Positions 1 through 8,351 are shown, numbered from the stretch's first letter. The stretch is 42,201 nucleotides of DNA from an uncultured Bacteroidales bacterium (GCA_905234775.1 CAJOJC010000002.1:1-42201), one strand, 5' to 3'. Notes: generated by a model from the letters alone, not told the origin. Numbers and translations are program-made.

Positions 1-444
1 GATTCTCTCGCCCATTTGGATTCCGGCGAGTTTTACCCCTATTTTCTCGCCGAAAAAGCGAATTTTGACCAATCCGGCGAGAATTGGGGGGTAAATCTCG
101 CCGCGGACAGAAAAATCATTGTCATGGGCGATTTCAACGACATCCGAACGGCCGCATCCGACAGCGTGATGGCGCCGATGCGCGAACTTCCCCCGGAGGA
201 CGACGGACCGCCCGGCACCATCAAGTTCCAGGGCCGCTGGGAACAGATCGACCGTGCGTTCGTCTCGGCCGATTCGACCGGCGTGACGCTCCGCATCGCC
301 GCGCCGCCCTTCCTGCTGGAGCCGGACAAAAAATTCGGCGGAGTAAAACCCCGCCGAACTTTTATCGGCCCCCGCTACAACGGAGGGCTATCTGATCATC
401 TTCCGATAATGATTACTCTACCTTCCTCGCGCCATCGGAGATGA
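1..444 (+). CDS. Endonuclease/exonuclease/phosphatase family protein, C-terminal part (5' end outside window)
   Basis: The reading frame is open at base 1, so the start lies upstream of the window. The visible 147 or so residues are the C-terminal part of an EEP-superfamily (DNase I-like) phosphodiesterase. MGDFND is the metal/phosphate-binding Asp-Asn motif, GRWEQIDRAFVS fits the central strand motif, and GGLSDHLPIMI carries the catalytic SDH near the C-terminus. Secreted Bacteroidetes members of this family often act on nucleic acids, phospholipids or sugar phosphates; the substrate cannot be read here. Its last 32 bases overlap the 3' end of galK on the opposite strand, so the two genes converge. 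A TTG at base 16 is not a convincing start because the conserved fold is longer. Confidence 0.8.
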   Translation, partial: DSLAHLDSGEFYPYFLAEKANFDQSGENWGVNLAADRKIIVMGDFNDIRTAASDSVMAPMRELPPEDDGPPGTIKFQGRWEQIDRAFVSADSTGVTLRIAAPPFLLEPDKKFGGVKPRRTFIGPRYNGGLSDHLPIMITLPSSRHRR

Positions 445-1564
445 CCACGTCGATGATCTTCGGTTTGTGGCCGAACTGAGCGTTGAACTGCTCTACGGCC
501 GCCTTCGTGAAGGGCTCATAGAGATCCTTCTTGACGAGGTTGATGGTGCAGCCGCCGAAGCCGCCGCCCATGACGCGCGATCCTGTGACGTCCATCTTAC
601 GGGCAAGCTTATTGAGGAAGTCGAGCTCTTCGCAGCTGACTTCGTAGAGGCGGCTCATTCCGAAGTGTGTCTGGTACATCATCTCACCGGCGGTCTCATA
701 GTCTCCGCGCTCCAGGGCGTCGCAGACATCGAGAACCCTCTGGACCTCGCCGATTACATATTCCGCACGGAGGAAGTCCTCCTCGGGAATCTCAGCGCGA
801 ACTTCTTCGAGCCATACGCGTTTTGCGTCGCTGAGGAACTCAACCTCCGGATGGTACTTACGGATTGCTGCCGCAGCATTCTCGCAAGAAGCACGGCGCT
901 TGTTGTAAGCCGATGATGCGAGTTCGTGTTTGACGCACGAATCAATCAGAACGAGTTTGTATCCGGCCGATTCGGGATCGAACGGGAAGTACTTGTATTC
1001 AAGGGTCTTGCAGTTCAGGCGGATAAGGCAGCCCTTCTTTCCGAAGCAGGAAGCAAACTGATCCATGATGCCGCACATAACGCCGCAGTAGTTGTGCTCG
1101 GTACTCTGGCCGATCTTAGCGAGTTCGAACTTGTCGATATTATTGCCGTTGAGTTCGTTGATTGCGAACGCGAAGCAGCTCTCGAGAGCCGCCGACGAAG
1201 AAAGACCTGCGCCGAGGGGAACATCTCCCGCAAATACGGTATCGAAGCCGGCGACCTTTCCGCCGCGCTTGATTGTCTCGCGACAAACACCGAAGATATA
1301 GCAGGCCCACTGCTGCTTAGGCTTATCCTCTTCGTTCAGGCCGAACTCTACCATCTCGTTGTAATCCAGCGAGAATGCGCGTACCTTATTGAGGCCGTTG
1401 AGCTTGATCTGGGCCATGATGCCCTTATCGATTGCTCCGGGGAATACATATCCGCCGTTGTAATCTGTATGCTCGCCTATGAGGTTGATGCGGCCCGCAC
1501 TTGCAAAGAGGTTTCCGCCCTCTCCGAAGAGGGTCTTGAACTTGTTCTGAATTTTGGATTTCAT
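413..1564 (-). CDS. galK: Galactokinase
   Basis: Galactokinase phosphorylates galactose at C1 with ATP, the first committed step of the Leloir pathway, in the cytoplasm. The 383-residue protein has the usual family length. It carries the galactokinase signature GRINLIGEHTDYNGG near residue 23, the GHMP-kinase ATP loop PLGAGLSSSAALE near residue 110, and the C-terminal GHMP motif GGGFGGCTINLV. The frame stays open upstream to 1645, but I start it at the ATG at 1564. A good TATCTTTG promoter element lies at 1598-1605, inside the longer version, and the extra 27 residues do not resemble the family. No other Leloir gene is adjacent. Two 33-bp near-palindromes at 1664-1748 lie upstream and could be operators. 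Confidence 0.95.
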   Translation of the reverse strand: MKSKIQNKFKTLFGEGGNLFASAGRINLIGEHTDYNGGYVFPGAIDKGIMAQIKLNGLNKVRAFSLDYNEMVEFGLNEEDKPKQQWACYIFGVCRETIKRGGKVAGFDTVFAGDVPLGAGLSSSAALESCFAFAINELNGNNIDKFELAKIGQSTEHNYCGVMCGIMDQFASCFGKKGCLIRLNCKTLEYKYFPFDPESAGYKLVLIDSCVKHELASSAYNKRRASCENAAAAIRKYHPEVEFLSDAKRVWLEEVRAEIPEEDFLRAEYVIGEVQRVLDVCDALERGDYETAGEMMYQTHFGMSRLYEVSCEELDFLNKLARKMDVTGSRVMGGGFGGCTINLVKKDLYEPFTKAAVEQFNAQFGHKPKIIDVVISDGARKVE

Positions 1565-1597
1565 ATCTATTATTGGTTTTAGTTTCAATGCGTTAGA

Positions 1598-1605
1598 CAA
1601 AGATA
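1598..1605 (-). promoter_or_regulatory. Promoter -7 element of galK
   Basis: On the minus strand this reads TATCTTTG, a perfect match to the Bacteroidetes housekeeping -7 element TAnnTTTG. It lies about 33 bases before the galK ATG at 1564. I see no TTG at the expected -33 distance, which would fit a promoter needing an activator. Confidence 0.6.
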
Positions 1606-1663
1606 AAAATTTTTCCTCATTCCCGGTTACTTTGCCCATCTTCAAGGAAAATGGGGGAAACCA

Positions 1664-1696
1664 TGACAGCTAGGCCAGTTGACGTCCCAACTGTCA
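1664..1696. repeat. 33-bp near-palindromic repeat, copy 1
   Basis: The element opens with TGACAG and closes with its reverse complement CTGTCA. It matches copy 2 (1716-1748) at 27 of 33 positions, with all arm bases identical. Positions 11 and 23 differ between copies in a compensatory way (G-C here, A-T in copy 2), which hints at selection on the palindrome. It lies upstream of the galK promoter. Confidence 0.75.
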
Positions 1697-1715
1697 CGAA
1701 AAGGGGGTGTATTTG

Positions 1716-1748
1716 TGACAGTTAGACCCGTTGATGTTCCACCTGTCA
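1716..1748. repeat. 33-bp near-palindromic repeat, copy 2
   Basis: This is the second copy of the TGACAG-N21-CTGTCA element. It starts exactly 52 bp after copy 1, about five helical turns, so both copies would sit on the same face of the DNA. That fits a pair of protein-binding sites as well as a dispersed repeat family. Confidence 0.75.
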
Positions 1749-2094
1749 CACTTGGCGTCTGCAAAATCGCCCAAATCACACACCAAACGCAAAAACCAGC
1801 GCCTTACCCCGGATCGCGCTGCGCCGGGCTTATTATACGGGGGATGACGCATCCCCCGAACCCCCTGCGGCCTTTTCGCCTTTAGCTTCGCTCGCCTCCT
1901 TCTCGCTCGGAAGAAGATACTAGTACCTTCTTCTTTCGCCTACGGCAAAAGTCACGGCCCGGCCGGTCGGCTGATGCCGACTACGTCGCTCCGCTCCTCT
2001 AAGCCCGCCTCCACTACCGCTCGAATATATATAATCCCCCGGCAGGGCCGCACGCCGCCGGAACGGTCTCTCACAATCCTGCGAGAAAACTGCA
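1749..2094. other. Non-coding gap with several hairpins
   Basis: I see no convincing gene here. Short frames exist (1679-1885 and 1974-2213, plus strand), but their translations are low-complexity and Pro/Arg/Ser-rich, with no recognisable domain. The DNA holds several perfect inverted repeats. There is a 9-bp stem with a 3-base loop at 1838-1858, an AAGAAG/CTTCTT stem around TACTAGTA at 1911-1932, and a GTCGGC-TGAT-GCCGAC stem at 1966-1981. The top strand is pyrimidine-rich with repeated CGCT/CGCC motifs at 1876-1910. It may be a decayed repeat cluster. Confidence 0.5.
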
Positions 2095-2135
2095 TAAAAA
2101 TAAGACTTCTCCCCTCCAAAACGGGGGGAGAAGTC
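2091..2135 (-). terminator. Rho-independent terminator of the ppiD-like gene
   Basis: An 11-bp perfect stem (2104-2114 with 2125-2135) is followed on the minus strand by TTATTTTTATG. It lies 44 bases past the ppiD-like stop codon and would end the leftward envelope operon. Confidence 0.85.
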
Positions 2136-2178
2136 GAAAAATTCCAGCTATTAAGCCCGAACGAGCCGGGCGGAACGA

Positions 2179-4266
2179 CTAATAATACCTGGCGCGGTTG
2201 TCCACCACGTTAGCAGCATCCTGCATGACGGGGAGGATCATCTGCGAAGAGTACTGGGCTTTCTGGGAAGCGAAGTTTTTCGCATCCTGCTCGGTGTAGA
2301 ACTGACCGGCTTCGCGGCGATTTACCTTGAAGACATAAACGGCGTTCATTCCCTGGACGGGTCCGGAGACCTCGCCAAGCTCAGACTTAAGAATGGCACC
2401 GAGAAGACCGGGCTCCAGCACACCTGCGCTCATAGGCGAGAAGCTGATGTCGTTGCGGGTGGTAATGGTTGTTCCATTGGCCTCTGCAACGGCCTCGAGG
2501 GTAGGATTGCCTGCGAGGAACTCTGCAACCTCGGCGGCCTTGTGGGCATTACGCTTCTGGGTGTAGAGAGTGTTCTGGATCTGGCTTGCAACTTCCTTGA
2601 GGTCGGCAACTCCGTCCTTGCGGACTTCCTTGACGGCAACTACGAAGAAGAAGTTATTGTTCACGGTGATGATGCCGGAGGCCTTGCCCTTCTTGGTCTT
2701 GTTGTCGAAGATCCAGCGGGTGACTTCCCTGGCCTGGTCTACCGAACCGAAGGTTGAGGTGCTCTCGAGGACGCGGCTCTGTTTGTGGGAGTAGACTCCG
2801 AGAGAATCAACGGCCTTGAGATAACCGTCAAGGGTACCGCCGGCGATGGTGGCGAACTTGTTGGCCTCGTTGTAGAAGCCGTTGAAGGTCTCCTTGCTTG
2901 CAAGGACAGACTTCTCAAGGATCGCGACCTGTTTCTTAGCGATGGGCTTGGTGGTCTTGGTGACAACTACCACATGGCTGCCGTACTGAGTCTTGATGAC
3001 GAAAGGCTTCCCAACCTTTGCGGTAAGGACGGACTCGAAACCGGGGATCATGTAGCTCTGGGTCATCCAGCCGATGTTGCCGAGCTGGCCGCCATCGGAT
3101 GAGCCCTGATCGGCGGAGTGTTCAAGTACGAGCTCAGCGAAGCGGGCGGGAGTCTTAGTGACGACGGCTACGAGGCTGTCGGCCTTCTTGGCGGCTCCGG
3201 CTCCCTGAAGGAGGATATGCTTCACATAAACCGAATCAGGAACATTTGCGCTTTCGATTACGCGGGCCGAAAGGAAAGAATCACCTTCCTTGACGACGGG
3301 CGAAATACCCTTACTTCCGGAGAACACGAACTTGTCGATGTCTGAAGACACTGTAGCAAGATCGCCCTTCTTGTACCAACGGTTCGAAAGCGAACGGTCG
3401 GAGTTCTTGAGAAGGAAGTTCTTAAGGTTGTCGGTAGTTGCGAACTCGTCGAGAGCCTCGTTCATCGCCTTCTCGGTAGCGGCTACGTCTGAATCCGAGG
3501 GCTTAACCTCGAAGACGACATACTCTACGTCGCGGCTGGCCTTCTGCTTGTATTCGTCCTGATGGGCTTTGTAGTAGGCCTTGATTTCCTTGGAGCTGAC
3601 GTTCACGGTAGTATCGACTGCGAATCCGTAAGGGATAGTTACAAGCTCGATGTCGGCGGTAGTGTTGCCTTCCTCAACTGCCTGCTTGAGGGTCAGAGGG
3701 CTCTCGATAGCACTGAGGCTGAAGAGTGAGCCATACTTCGCATAGAACTGCTGGGTACGGACGCTCTGCTTCAGATAGTTCCAGTACAGTTTGAGGGTCT
3801 CGTCTGTCTCTGCCTGGCGGTTGATCTCGCGGACTCTCTCTACTGAGAAAGTACCATCCTCGGCTGCGAACAGGGGATTCTGCTCGATGATGGGGCTGAG
3901 GTGGTTTCCGGCGATGAGGTCTGCAACCTCTGCGTCACCGACTTTGATTCCGGCTGCCTCGCAGTTCTTGAAGAACATGAAACGGTCCAGAAGGGACTGC
4001 CATGCTGCGTTCCTGATCTGCTGGTGTGCCTGCTCGGTCTGAGCGCTTGAGCCTGTGGTAATTTCATTGATCGTTGTGAAGGTTCCCACCTCTGCGGTGA
4101 AATCCTCATACGAGATACCTGTACCATTGATCTCTCCTACGTTCTCCGGCCTGCCGAAAAGGTTCATCAGGTCGTCCATAGGGGCGATGAAGTACAGGAG
4201 GGAAAGCGCGATGATTACGGAGATAGCTACTCCGAACTTGTTGCGCATCTTTTGTAGTACTGCCAT
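2179..4266 (-). CDS. PpiD/SurA-type membrane-anchored peptidylprolyl isomerase
   Basis: This is a periplasmic folding factor anchored in the inner membrane, expected to help outer-membrane and secreted proteins fold after Sec export. Residues 1-12 are basic and cytoplasmic, and about 13-30 form one transmembrane helix. A SurA-like chaperone domain follows (GRPENVGEINGTGISYEDF). A parvulin (PpiC) domain near residues 345-440 carries VKHILLQG, GGQLGNIGWM and YGSHVVVVTK. The 695 residues are slightly longer than E. coli PpiD (623), as is usual in Bacteroidetes. It lies 57 bp downstream of lptC in the same direction; a weak promoter (TATCTTCG) is possible in that gap. In Bacteroides relatives I recall a CNNM/hemolysin gene between lptC and ppiD, which is absent here. 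Confidence 0.88.
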   Translation of the reverse strand: MAVLQKMRNKFGVAISVIIALSLLYFIAPMDDLMNLFGRPENVGEINGTGISYEDFTAEVGTFTTINEITTGSSAQTEQAHQQIRNAAWQSLLDRFMFFKNCEAAGIKVGDAEVADLIAGNHLSPIIEQNPLFAAEDGTFSVERVREINRQAETDETLKLYWNYLKQSVRTQQFYAKYGSLFSLSAIESPLTLKQAVEEGNTTADIELVTIPYGFAVDTTVNVSSKEIKAYYKAHQDEYKQKASRDVEYVVFEVKPSDSDVAATEKAMNEALDEFATTDNLKNFLLKNSDRSLSNRWYKKGDLATVSSDIDKFVFSGSKGISPVVKEGDSFLSARVIESANVPDSVYVKHILLQGAGAAKKADSLVAVVTKTPARFAELVLEHSADQGSSDGGQLGNIGWMTQSYMIPGFESVLTAKVGKPFVIKTQYGSHVVVVTKTTKPIAKKQVAILEKSVLASKETFNGFYNEANKFATIAGGTLDGYLKAVDSLGVYSHKQSRVLESTSTFGSVDQAREVTRWIFDNKTKKGKASGIITVNNNFFFVVAVKEVRKDGVADLKEVASQIQNTLYTQKRNAHKAAEVAEFLAGNPTLEAVAEANGTTITTRNDISFSPMSAGVLEPGLLGAILKSELGEVSGPVQGMNAVYVFKVNRREAGQFYTEQDAKNFASQKAQYSSQMILPVMQDAANVVDNRARYY

Positions 4267-4323
4267 ATGATAGTTTTTTCTTTAAAATTATCGAAATTGG
4301 GCTGCGAAGATAGTAATAATTCT

Positions 4324-4929
4324 TTATACCGAATCTATCTTCACTACTGTCGAGTCTGACTGCGAATAACCATAGCTGTCGAAGGGCCTCAGGAGGATGG
4401 CGTTTCGGGCGCGGTCGTCCGAGCGCATTCCGTATCCCTGCATCATTCCGTCCTCGGAATACAGCTTTACATAGGCGTCTGTGTAGATTTCTTCTTTCTT
4501 GCGGTCCCAGTAAAGCGTATCCGTCTCCATGGTCTCTTTCTTTATGACGTTCGAGACCACGACGTTGCCCGTCGCCTCCCAGAGTTCGCCGGACGATCGT
4601 TTGCCGGACGCGACATGTTTGGCCTTGTCGGCCATGATGATGGTCTCGAGCAGGCCGTCCTCGGTATAGCCGAAGACATGGAGGCCGTTCGGGAAGAGAT
4701 CGTAATCGACGGAGTCGGTAACGAACTTGAGCATCACCGGCGATTCGAAGCGCTGCTTGACGATGCCGTCTGCGGTGTTGACCGCAAACATGTCGTTAAC
4801 GACCTGGGTAGGCGTTTCCGCCAGGTTGATCTTGTCTGCTTCCTTGAGCTTTCCCCCGCACCCGAAAACGACAAAAGCAACCGCGATGAAAGCGGTTGCC
4901 TTAGTCTTGATATGCGGGCAAGTCCTCAA
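4324..4929 (-). CDS. lptC: LPS export ABC transporter periplasmic protein LptC
   Basis: LptC takes lipopolysaccharide from the LptBFG transporter and passes it to LptA on its way to the outer membrane. The 201-residue protein has a lipoprotein-like N-terminus: basic residues, a hydrophobic stretch, then FGCG with Cys24 as the probable lipidated residue. E. coli LptC instead keeps a transmembrane helix. The rest is the beta-jellyroll pattern of the family (DUF1239): paired strands such as GELWEATGNVVVSN and the metal-free motif YWDRKKEEIYTDAYVKLYSEDG. It starts 2 bp after the TPR gene ends, so translation is probably coupled. Its place among TPR, outer-membrane and ppiD-like genes is typical of Bacteroidales. 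Confidence 0.88.
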   Translation of the reverse strand: MRTCPHIKTKATAFIAVAFVVFGCGGKLKEADKINLAETPTQVVNDMFAVNTADGIVKQRFESPVMLKFVTDSVDYDLFPNGLHVFGYTEDGLLETIIMADKAKHVASGKRSSGELWEATGNVVVSNVIKKETMETDTLYWDRKKEEIYTDAYVKLYSEDGMMQGYGMRSDDRARNAILLRPFDSYGYSQSDSTVVKIDSV

Positions 4930-4931
4930 CT

Positions 4932-6260
4932 CTACTTCTGCGTCTTGACGGTTGTAGTCTCGCGGAAGGCTCCGCAGCTGACGGTATAAGAGTCACCGTC
5001 TTTCACGTCGTACATGAAGGCGTCTGCAGCAGTAGGATAGTACTGGCGGTACTGGGCGATCATCTTGTTCGCTTCGTCGGCGAGCGAAGAATCGGCGGCC
5101 TTTGCCTTGTTGAGGAAGTCAACGGCAACCCAGTAAGGAGCGCGGACTGCGATCTCGTTTCCTTCGCAGCGGACGTTGCCCCAAACGGTTGCAAGGAGCA
5201 TGTAGTTCTTGGCCTTAAGCTCGCTCTTCGATGTCATGGAGACCGAACGCTTTGCGGAGCTCTCAGCAAGCTGAGGGCGGCCGGACTTATAAGCATAGAC
5301 CGCGAGCTCATAGTACAGGTCGGCATCTGTTTCGGCGTCTGAATCCGGAGCCGAGATAGCCTCTTCCATGTACTTGATTGCGAGGTCTACCTTACCCTGG
5401 GCTGCGTTCAGCTGATAGAGCATCTTAGCGGCTGCAGAGCTGGGGTTGTCTTTGTAGACGGTAGTGGCCGCTGCGATGAACAGGTTGTTGTCCATGCAAT
5501 CCTCGGCGGAGGACATGATCCTGACGACCTTTGCCGCGAATTCGGCATCCGAAGGGTTAGCCTCAAAGCGGGGTCCGTACAGGGAGATGATCTTGTCGCA
5601 GTCTGCGAGCTTGCTGGCCACGAACAGGTTGTCGAGGTCCGTGCGGACTTTCTCGTTCGCTTCCTTGTCTGTCTCGGTCTTAGCCTCGGCATTGTCGAGA
5701 TACTCCGAGTTGCGCTCGTAAACGCTGATTACCTCTTCTTCGTCAATAAGGCCGATCTTGCAGAGCTCGATAGCGGCGTTGAGGTTGAAGATGTAGAGGC
5801 TGGGCTTGGTGTCGCGCTCGTTGAATGCGATGATCTCGTTGAGGCCCTCGTAGAGGCGTTTGTTGTCGTCTTTGATGTAGTTCGCCATATCGAGGCCCTT
5901 GTTGTTGCGGGCGGTTACTCCGTACTTCGGATAGTACTCGATACGTACGTCGTGGATCATCATAAGGGAGTCTACGAGCTGAGCCTTATAGACGGGATTC
6001 TTCGAGTTCTTGGAGATGAGCTTACGCATCAGGGCGGTACCGTCTACAAGCATAGTCTGGTTTGCTGTAGGAGGGCAGATCCTGAACGCCTCGCGCCAGT
6101 TGGGGGTGGCGGAGTCGTAGTTTTTCTGCTTGAAGTACTCCTTGTAGTACGAGAGGTACTTGATGCACTCGGCGCTGTCTGCACCATACTTTCCCTGTGC
6201 GAACACGCTGGACGCACTGAGAGTGGCGATAGCCAGAATTGCGATAATCAGTCTTTTCAT
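4932..6260 (-). CDS. Secreted tetratricopeptide-repeat protein
   Basis: The function is not established. The protein has a cleavable signal peptide (KRLIIAILAIATLSASSVFA, cleavage near residue 21) and is otherwise alpha-helical. TPR-like helix pairs include the segment beginning YYKEYFKQKNYDSATPNW near residue 38 and a clearer repeat near residues 290-335 (QGKVDLAIKYMEEAI, LYYELAVYAYKSGRPQLAE). This family sits next to lptC and an outer-membrane beta-barrel gene across Bacteroidales, so it may be a periplasmic scaffold in envelope assembly. That role is an inference from context. It starts 15 bp after the outer-membrane protein gene and ends 2 bp before lptC. Confidence 0.8.
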   Translation of the reverse strand: MKRLIIAILAIATLSASSVFAQGKYGADSAECIKYLSYYKEYFKQKNYDSATPNWREAFRICPPTANQTMLVDGTALMRKLISKNSKNPVYKAQLVDSLMMIHDVRIEYYPKYGVTARNNKGLDMANYIKDDNKRLYEGLNEIIAFNERDTKPSLYIFNLNAAIELCKIGLIDEEEVISVYERNSEYLDNAEAKTETDKEANEKVRTDLDNLFVASKLADCDKIISLYGPRFEANPSDAEFAAKVVRIMSSAEDCMDNNLFIAAATTVYKDNPSSAAAKMLYQLNAAQGKVDLAIKYMEEAISAPDSDAETDADLYYELAVYAYKSGRPQLAESSAKRSVSMTSKSELKAKNYMLLATVWGNVRCEGNEIAVRAPYWVAVDFLNKAKAADSSLADEANKMIAQYRQYYPTAADAFMYDVKDGDSYTVSCGAFRETTTVKTQK

Positions 6261-6275
6261 ATCCTTGTAATTTGT

Positions 6276-7598
6276 TTATTCATACCTTGGCTGCTGGAAC
6301 CATATGTCGAAGAGGTTGATACCCAGGCTGAAGCCTACATATGTTTCACGCACCATACTGTTCTTCAACGATCCTCTCTGACCAAGTTCCATGCCGATAG
6401 TCAGGCCGTTGTTCCAACGGAACACCGGAAGGGTCGCTCCTAAAGTGATGCCTCGGGAGTAAATTTCGTTGCCTGAGACACTGAAATATTCCTTTGTATA
6501 GTACACTCCCGCCCTGTAGGCGATGAGCTTATAGTAGTAGCGGATGTCCGTAGGATTGGGGATGTATTCCACTCCTGCGCGGATCGACTGCGAGACTCCG
6601 GTCGTGAAGATGGGGCCGCTCGCACCGTTGACCGCGAATCCGTTCACTCCGGCAAAACCGCTGTTGGTCCAGTCTGAACGGGTGAAATCTATCTCAGCCC
6701 TGAACTTGGGTCCATAGACCACGCTGAGTCCCACACCCGCCTCGCCGGCGAGATAAATCTTATTCGAGGCCCCGCCCAGCGCGACGGTATCTTTTTTCTC
6801 GATACCGCTGCTGGTGGTGTTGATCAGGCGGCCGCCAAGACGGGCGTCGAGACCATAGACGGCGCCCACCCCGATACGGAGTTTGTCGCCGAAAGGCTGT
6901 TCGTACTGAAGACCGAACTTAGCCGAGTTGGCGTTCAGCTGCATTTCGTTGGTTTTGGTAATACCCACCGCGGCAGCGTCCGAAAGAGTCTCGGTATAAG
7001 TCTTCTTTATGTTGCCGAAATAGTGGCTGAACTCAGCGCCGACCGAGAATGTGTTGAAAAGGTCTGCACCTACTGTAGCAAAGGCCTGATAGATGCTTCC
7101 GAGACCGCTATAGGAATGAGCTACATTGCCTACAGTTGCGAGAGTCGTGGGGTTCGTTTCGTAGTAGCCGTATGAGTATCCGGTGGAGCTGTAGGGTTTT
7201 ATTCCCAACATCATCGAAACGTCTGCCGGCTTAGAATAGAACAGCGGGAACGAAATGATGAAGTTATTGATATTGAACAGGTTGTTGGCCGATACCCTTC
7301 CGTCTTGGCGAAGCAGCTTGTTCGTCTCATAGACCGAATAATCCGACATAAAGGAGAGGGAGTCGCGGGCGGTAACTGCGGCCGGGTTGAGGATGTTGAT
7401 GAAGCGGGCGTTGCGCGAAGCGATACCCACTCCGCCCATCGTCTTATTGTACGCTGTTCCAGGAGTCATCAGCTCTCCTATTCCGAAAACCGAATAGGGG
7501 GTGTAGCCCGCATAGGAACCGCCGTCCTCGGCTTTCATGCTGAGAACGGGCAGCAGCAGCGCCGCCAGAATAAACATTTTAACCCTACTTCCTGTCAT
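6276..7598 (-). CDS. Outer-membrane beta-barrel protein, OmpP1/FadL-like
   Basis: This 440-residue protein starts with a signal peptide (MFILAALLLPVLSMKAEDGG). An N-terminal region resembles FadL/OmpP1-type and PorV-like barrels: YAGYTPYSVFGIGELMTPG, then GGVGIASRNARFINILNPAA. Many alternating aromatic/glycine beta-strands follow, and the C-terminus (GINLFDIWFQQPRYE) is aromatic-rich. FadL proteins import hydrophobic compounds; the ligand here is unknown. The start overlaps the 3' end of coaX by 14 bases. The true start could be the internal Met at residue 8, which gives a more typical signal peptide. Confidence 0.78.
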   Translation of the reverse strand: MTGSRVKMFILAALLLPVLSMKAEDGGSYAGYTPYSVFGIGELMTPGTAYNKTMGGVGIASRNARFINILNPAAVTARDSLSFMSDYSVYETNKLLRQDGRVSANNLFNINNFIISFPLFYSKPADVSMMLGIKPYSSTGYSYGYYETNPTTLATVGNVAHSYSGLGSIYQAFATVGADLFNTFSVGAEFSHYFGNIKKTYTETLSDAAAVGITKTNEMQLNANSAKFGLQYEQPFGDKLRIGVGAVYGLDARLGGRLINTTSSGIEKKDTVALGGASNKIYLAGEAGVGLSVVYGPKFRAEIDFTRSDWTNSGFAGVNGFAVNGASGPIFTTGVSQSIRAGVEYIPNPTDIRYYYKLIAYRAGVYYTKEYFSVSGNEIYSRGITLGATLPVFRWNNGLTIGMELGQRGSLKNSMVRETYVGFSLGINLFDIWFQQPRYE

Positions 7599-8307
7599 AA
7601 TCTTCCGAGATGGACGCGAGGCCCATCAAAACTAAATTGGAGACCACAAATATCGAGTTTTTGGTCTGTCTTGCAAAGTAGCTTGCGTCTCCGCCGGTAA
7701 ACACTACTACACTGCCGGGGGCGCCAGCGATGTAGCCATCGACTTCAAACACTATGCCCGAAATCACTCCGGCCTCAATTCCCGAGGGTTCGGAGGTCCC
7801 GATTACGGGCGGGTTCTCGGGCGTGTCTACCAGCGGCAGAGCCCTTGAGTAACGGTTCAGCGCCTTGAAGCGGGTGCGGCATCCGAGCGATATGTTTCCA
7901 CCCTGATAGACCCCGTCCGCAGAGATGGAATCTATCGAGAGCACGGTTCCGAAGTCGAAAACCAGGCAGGGTTTGCCCTTGAAGAGTTCCCTTGCCGCGA
8001 TTATCGAGGCGGCACGCGAGGGCGAGAGATACTCGGGAAGGCCATAGGCCCTCAGAATCGCAGGGTGATTGCGGTCGATAAGGACCAGCTGCCCACACCT
8101 TTCGCTTATCTCGCGGATGTCTTCCTCAGGGATGTCGCGTACGGAAGCCAGAACCAACACGTCGGGTTTCTCCTTTGCGAGGAGAGTCCCGAGAAGGAAA
8201 CCGTGGAGCTTTTCTCCCTGGTAACGAACTGTTTTTCCGAGGGTTTTACCCTCGGCCCAGGCAGCCTTCAGCGCCGTGTTTCCGATCTCTATCAGCAGGT
8301 TCGCCAT
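7585..8307 (-). CDS. coaX: Type III pantothenate kinase
   Basis: CoaX phosphorylates pantothenate, the first step of coenzyme A synthesis, and like other type III enzymes should not be feedback-inhibited by CoA. The 240-residue protein has the ASKHA-fold motifs: a phosphate-1 loop (LLIEIGNTALK, residues 4-14), the DFGTVLSID motif near residue 117, GGNISLGCRTRFKAL near residue 140, and FTGGDASYF near the C-terminus. The first acidic residue of the phosphate loop is Glu, where the family almost always has Asp (DIGNT). That may alter metal binding. The gene lies 26 bp after mfd and overlaps the next gene by 14 bp. A promoter at 8321-8351 suggests it can be transcribed apart from mfd. Confidence 0.9.
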   Translation of the reverse strand: MANLLIEIGNTALKAAWAEGKTLGKTVRYQGEKLHGFLLGTLLAKEKPDVLVLASVRDIPEEDIREISERCGQLVLIDRNHPAILRAYGLPEYLSPSRAASIIAARELFKGKPCLVFDFGTVLSIDSISADGVYQGGNISLGCRTRFKALNRYSRALPLVDTPENPPVIGTSEPSGIEAGVISGIVFEVDGYIAGAPGSVVVFTGGDASYFARQTKNSIFVVSNLVLMGLASISEDYDRK

Positions 8308-8320
8308 ACTTACAAGCCGA

Positions 8321-8351
8321 CAAATTTAAGAAATTATTGCAACTTCTTCAA
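8321..8351 (-). promoter_or_regulatory. Promoter of the coaX envelope operon
   Basis: On the minus strand a TTG (8349-8351) is followed after 20 bp by TAAATTTG (8321-8328), a full match to the Bacteroidetes -33/-7 pair. The -33 half lies inside the last mfd codons. The predicted start of transcription is only about ten bases before the coaX ATG. Confidence 0.7.

Noticed and set aside
1565..1645. Longer galK start at 1645.
   Set aside because: The TATCTTTG promoter at 1598-1605 lies inside it, and the extra residues are not part of the family.
1679..2213. Plus-strand frames 1679-1885 and 1974-2213 as small genes.
   Set aside because: Translations are low-complexity and rich in Pro, Arg and Ser. 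They cross hairpins and the terminator of the neighbouring gene, and have no domain or promoter support.
6337..6360. A further parS-like site (TGTTTCACGCACCATA) in the outer-membrane protein gene.
   Set aside because: Only the left half matches; the right half of the palindrome is absent.
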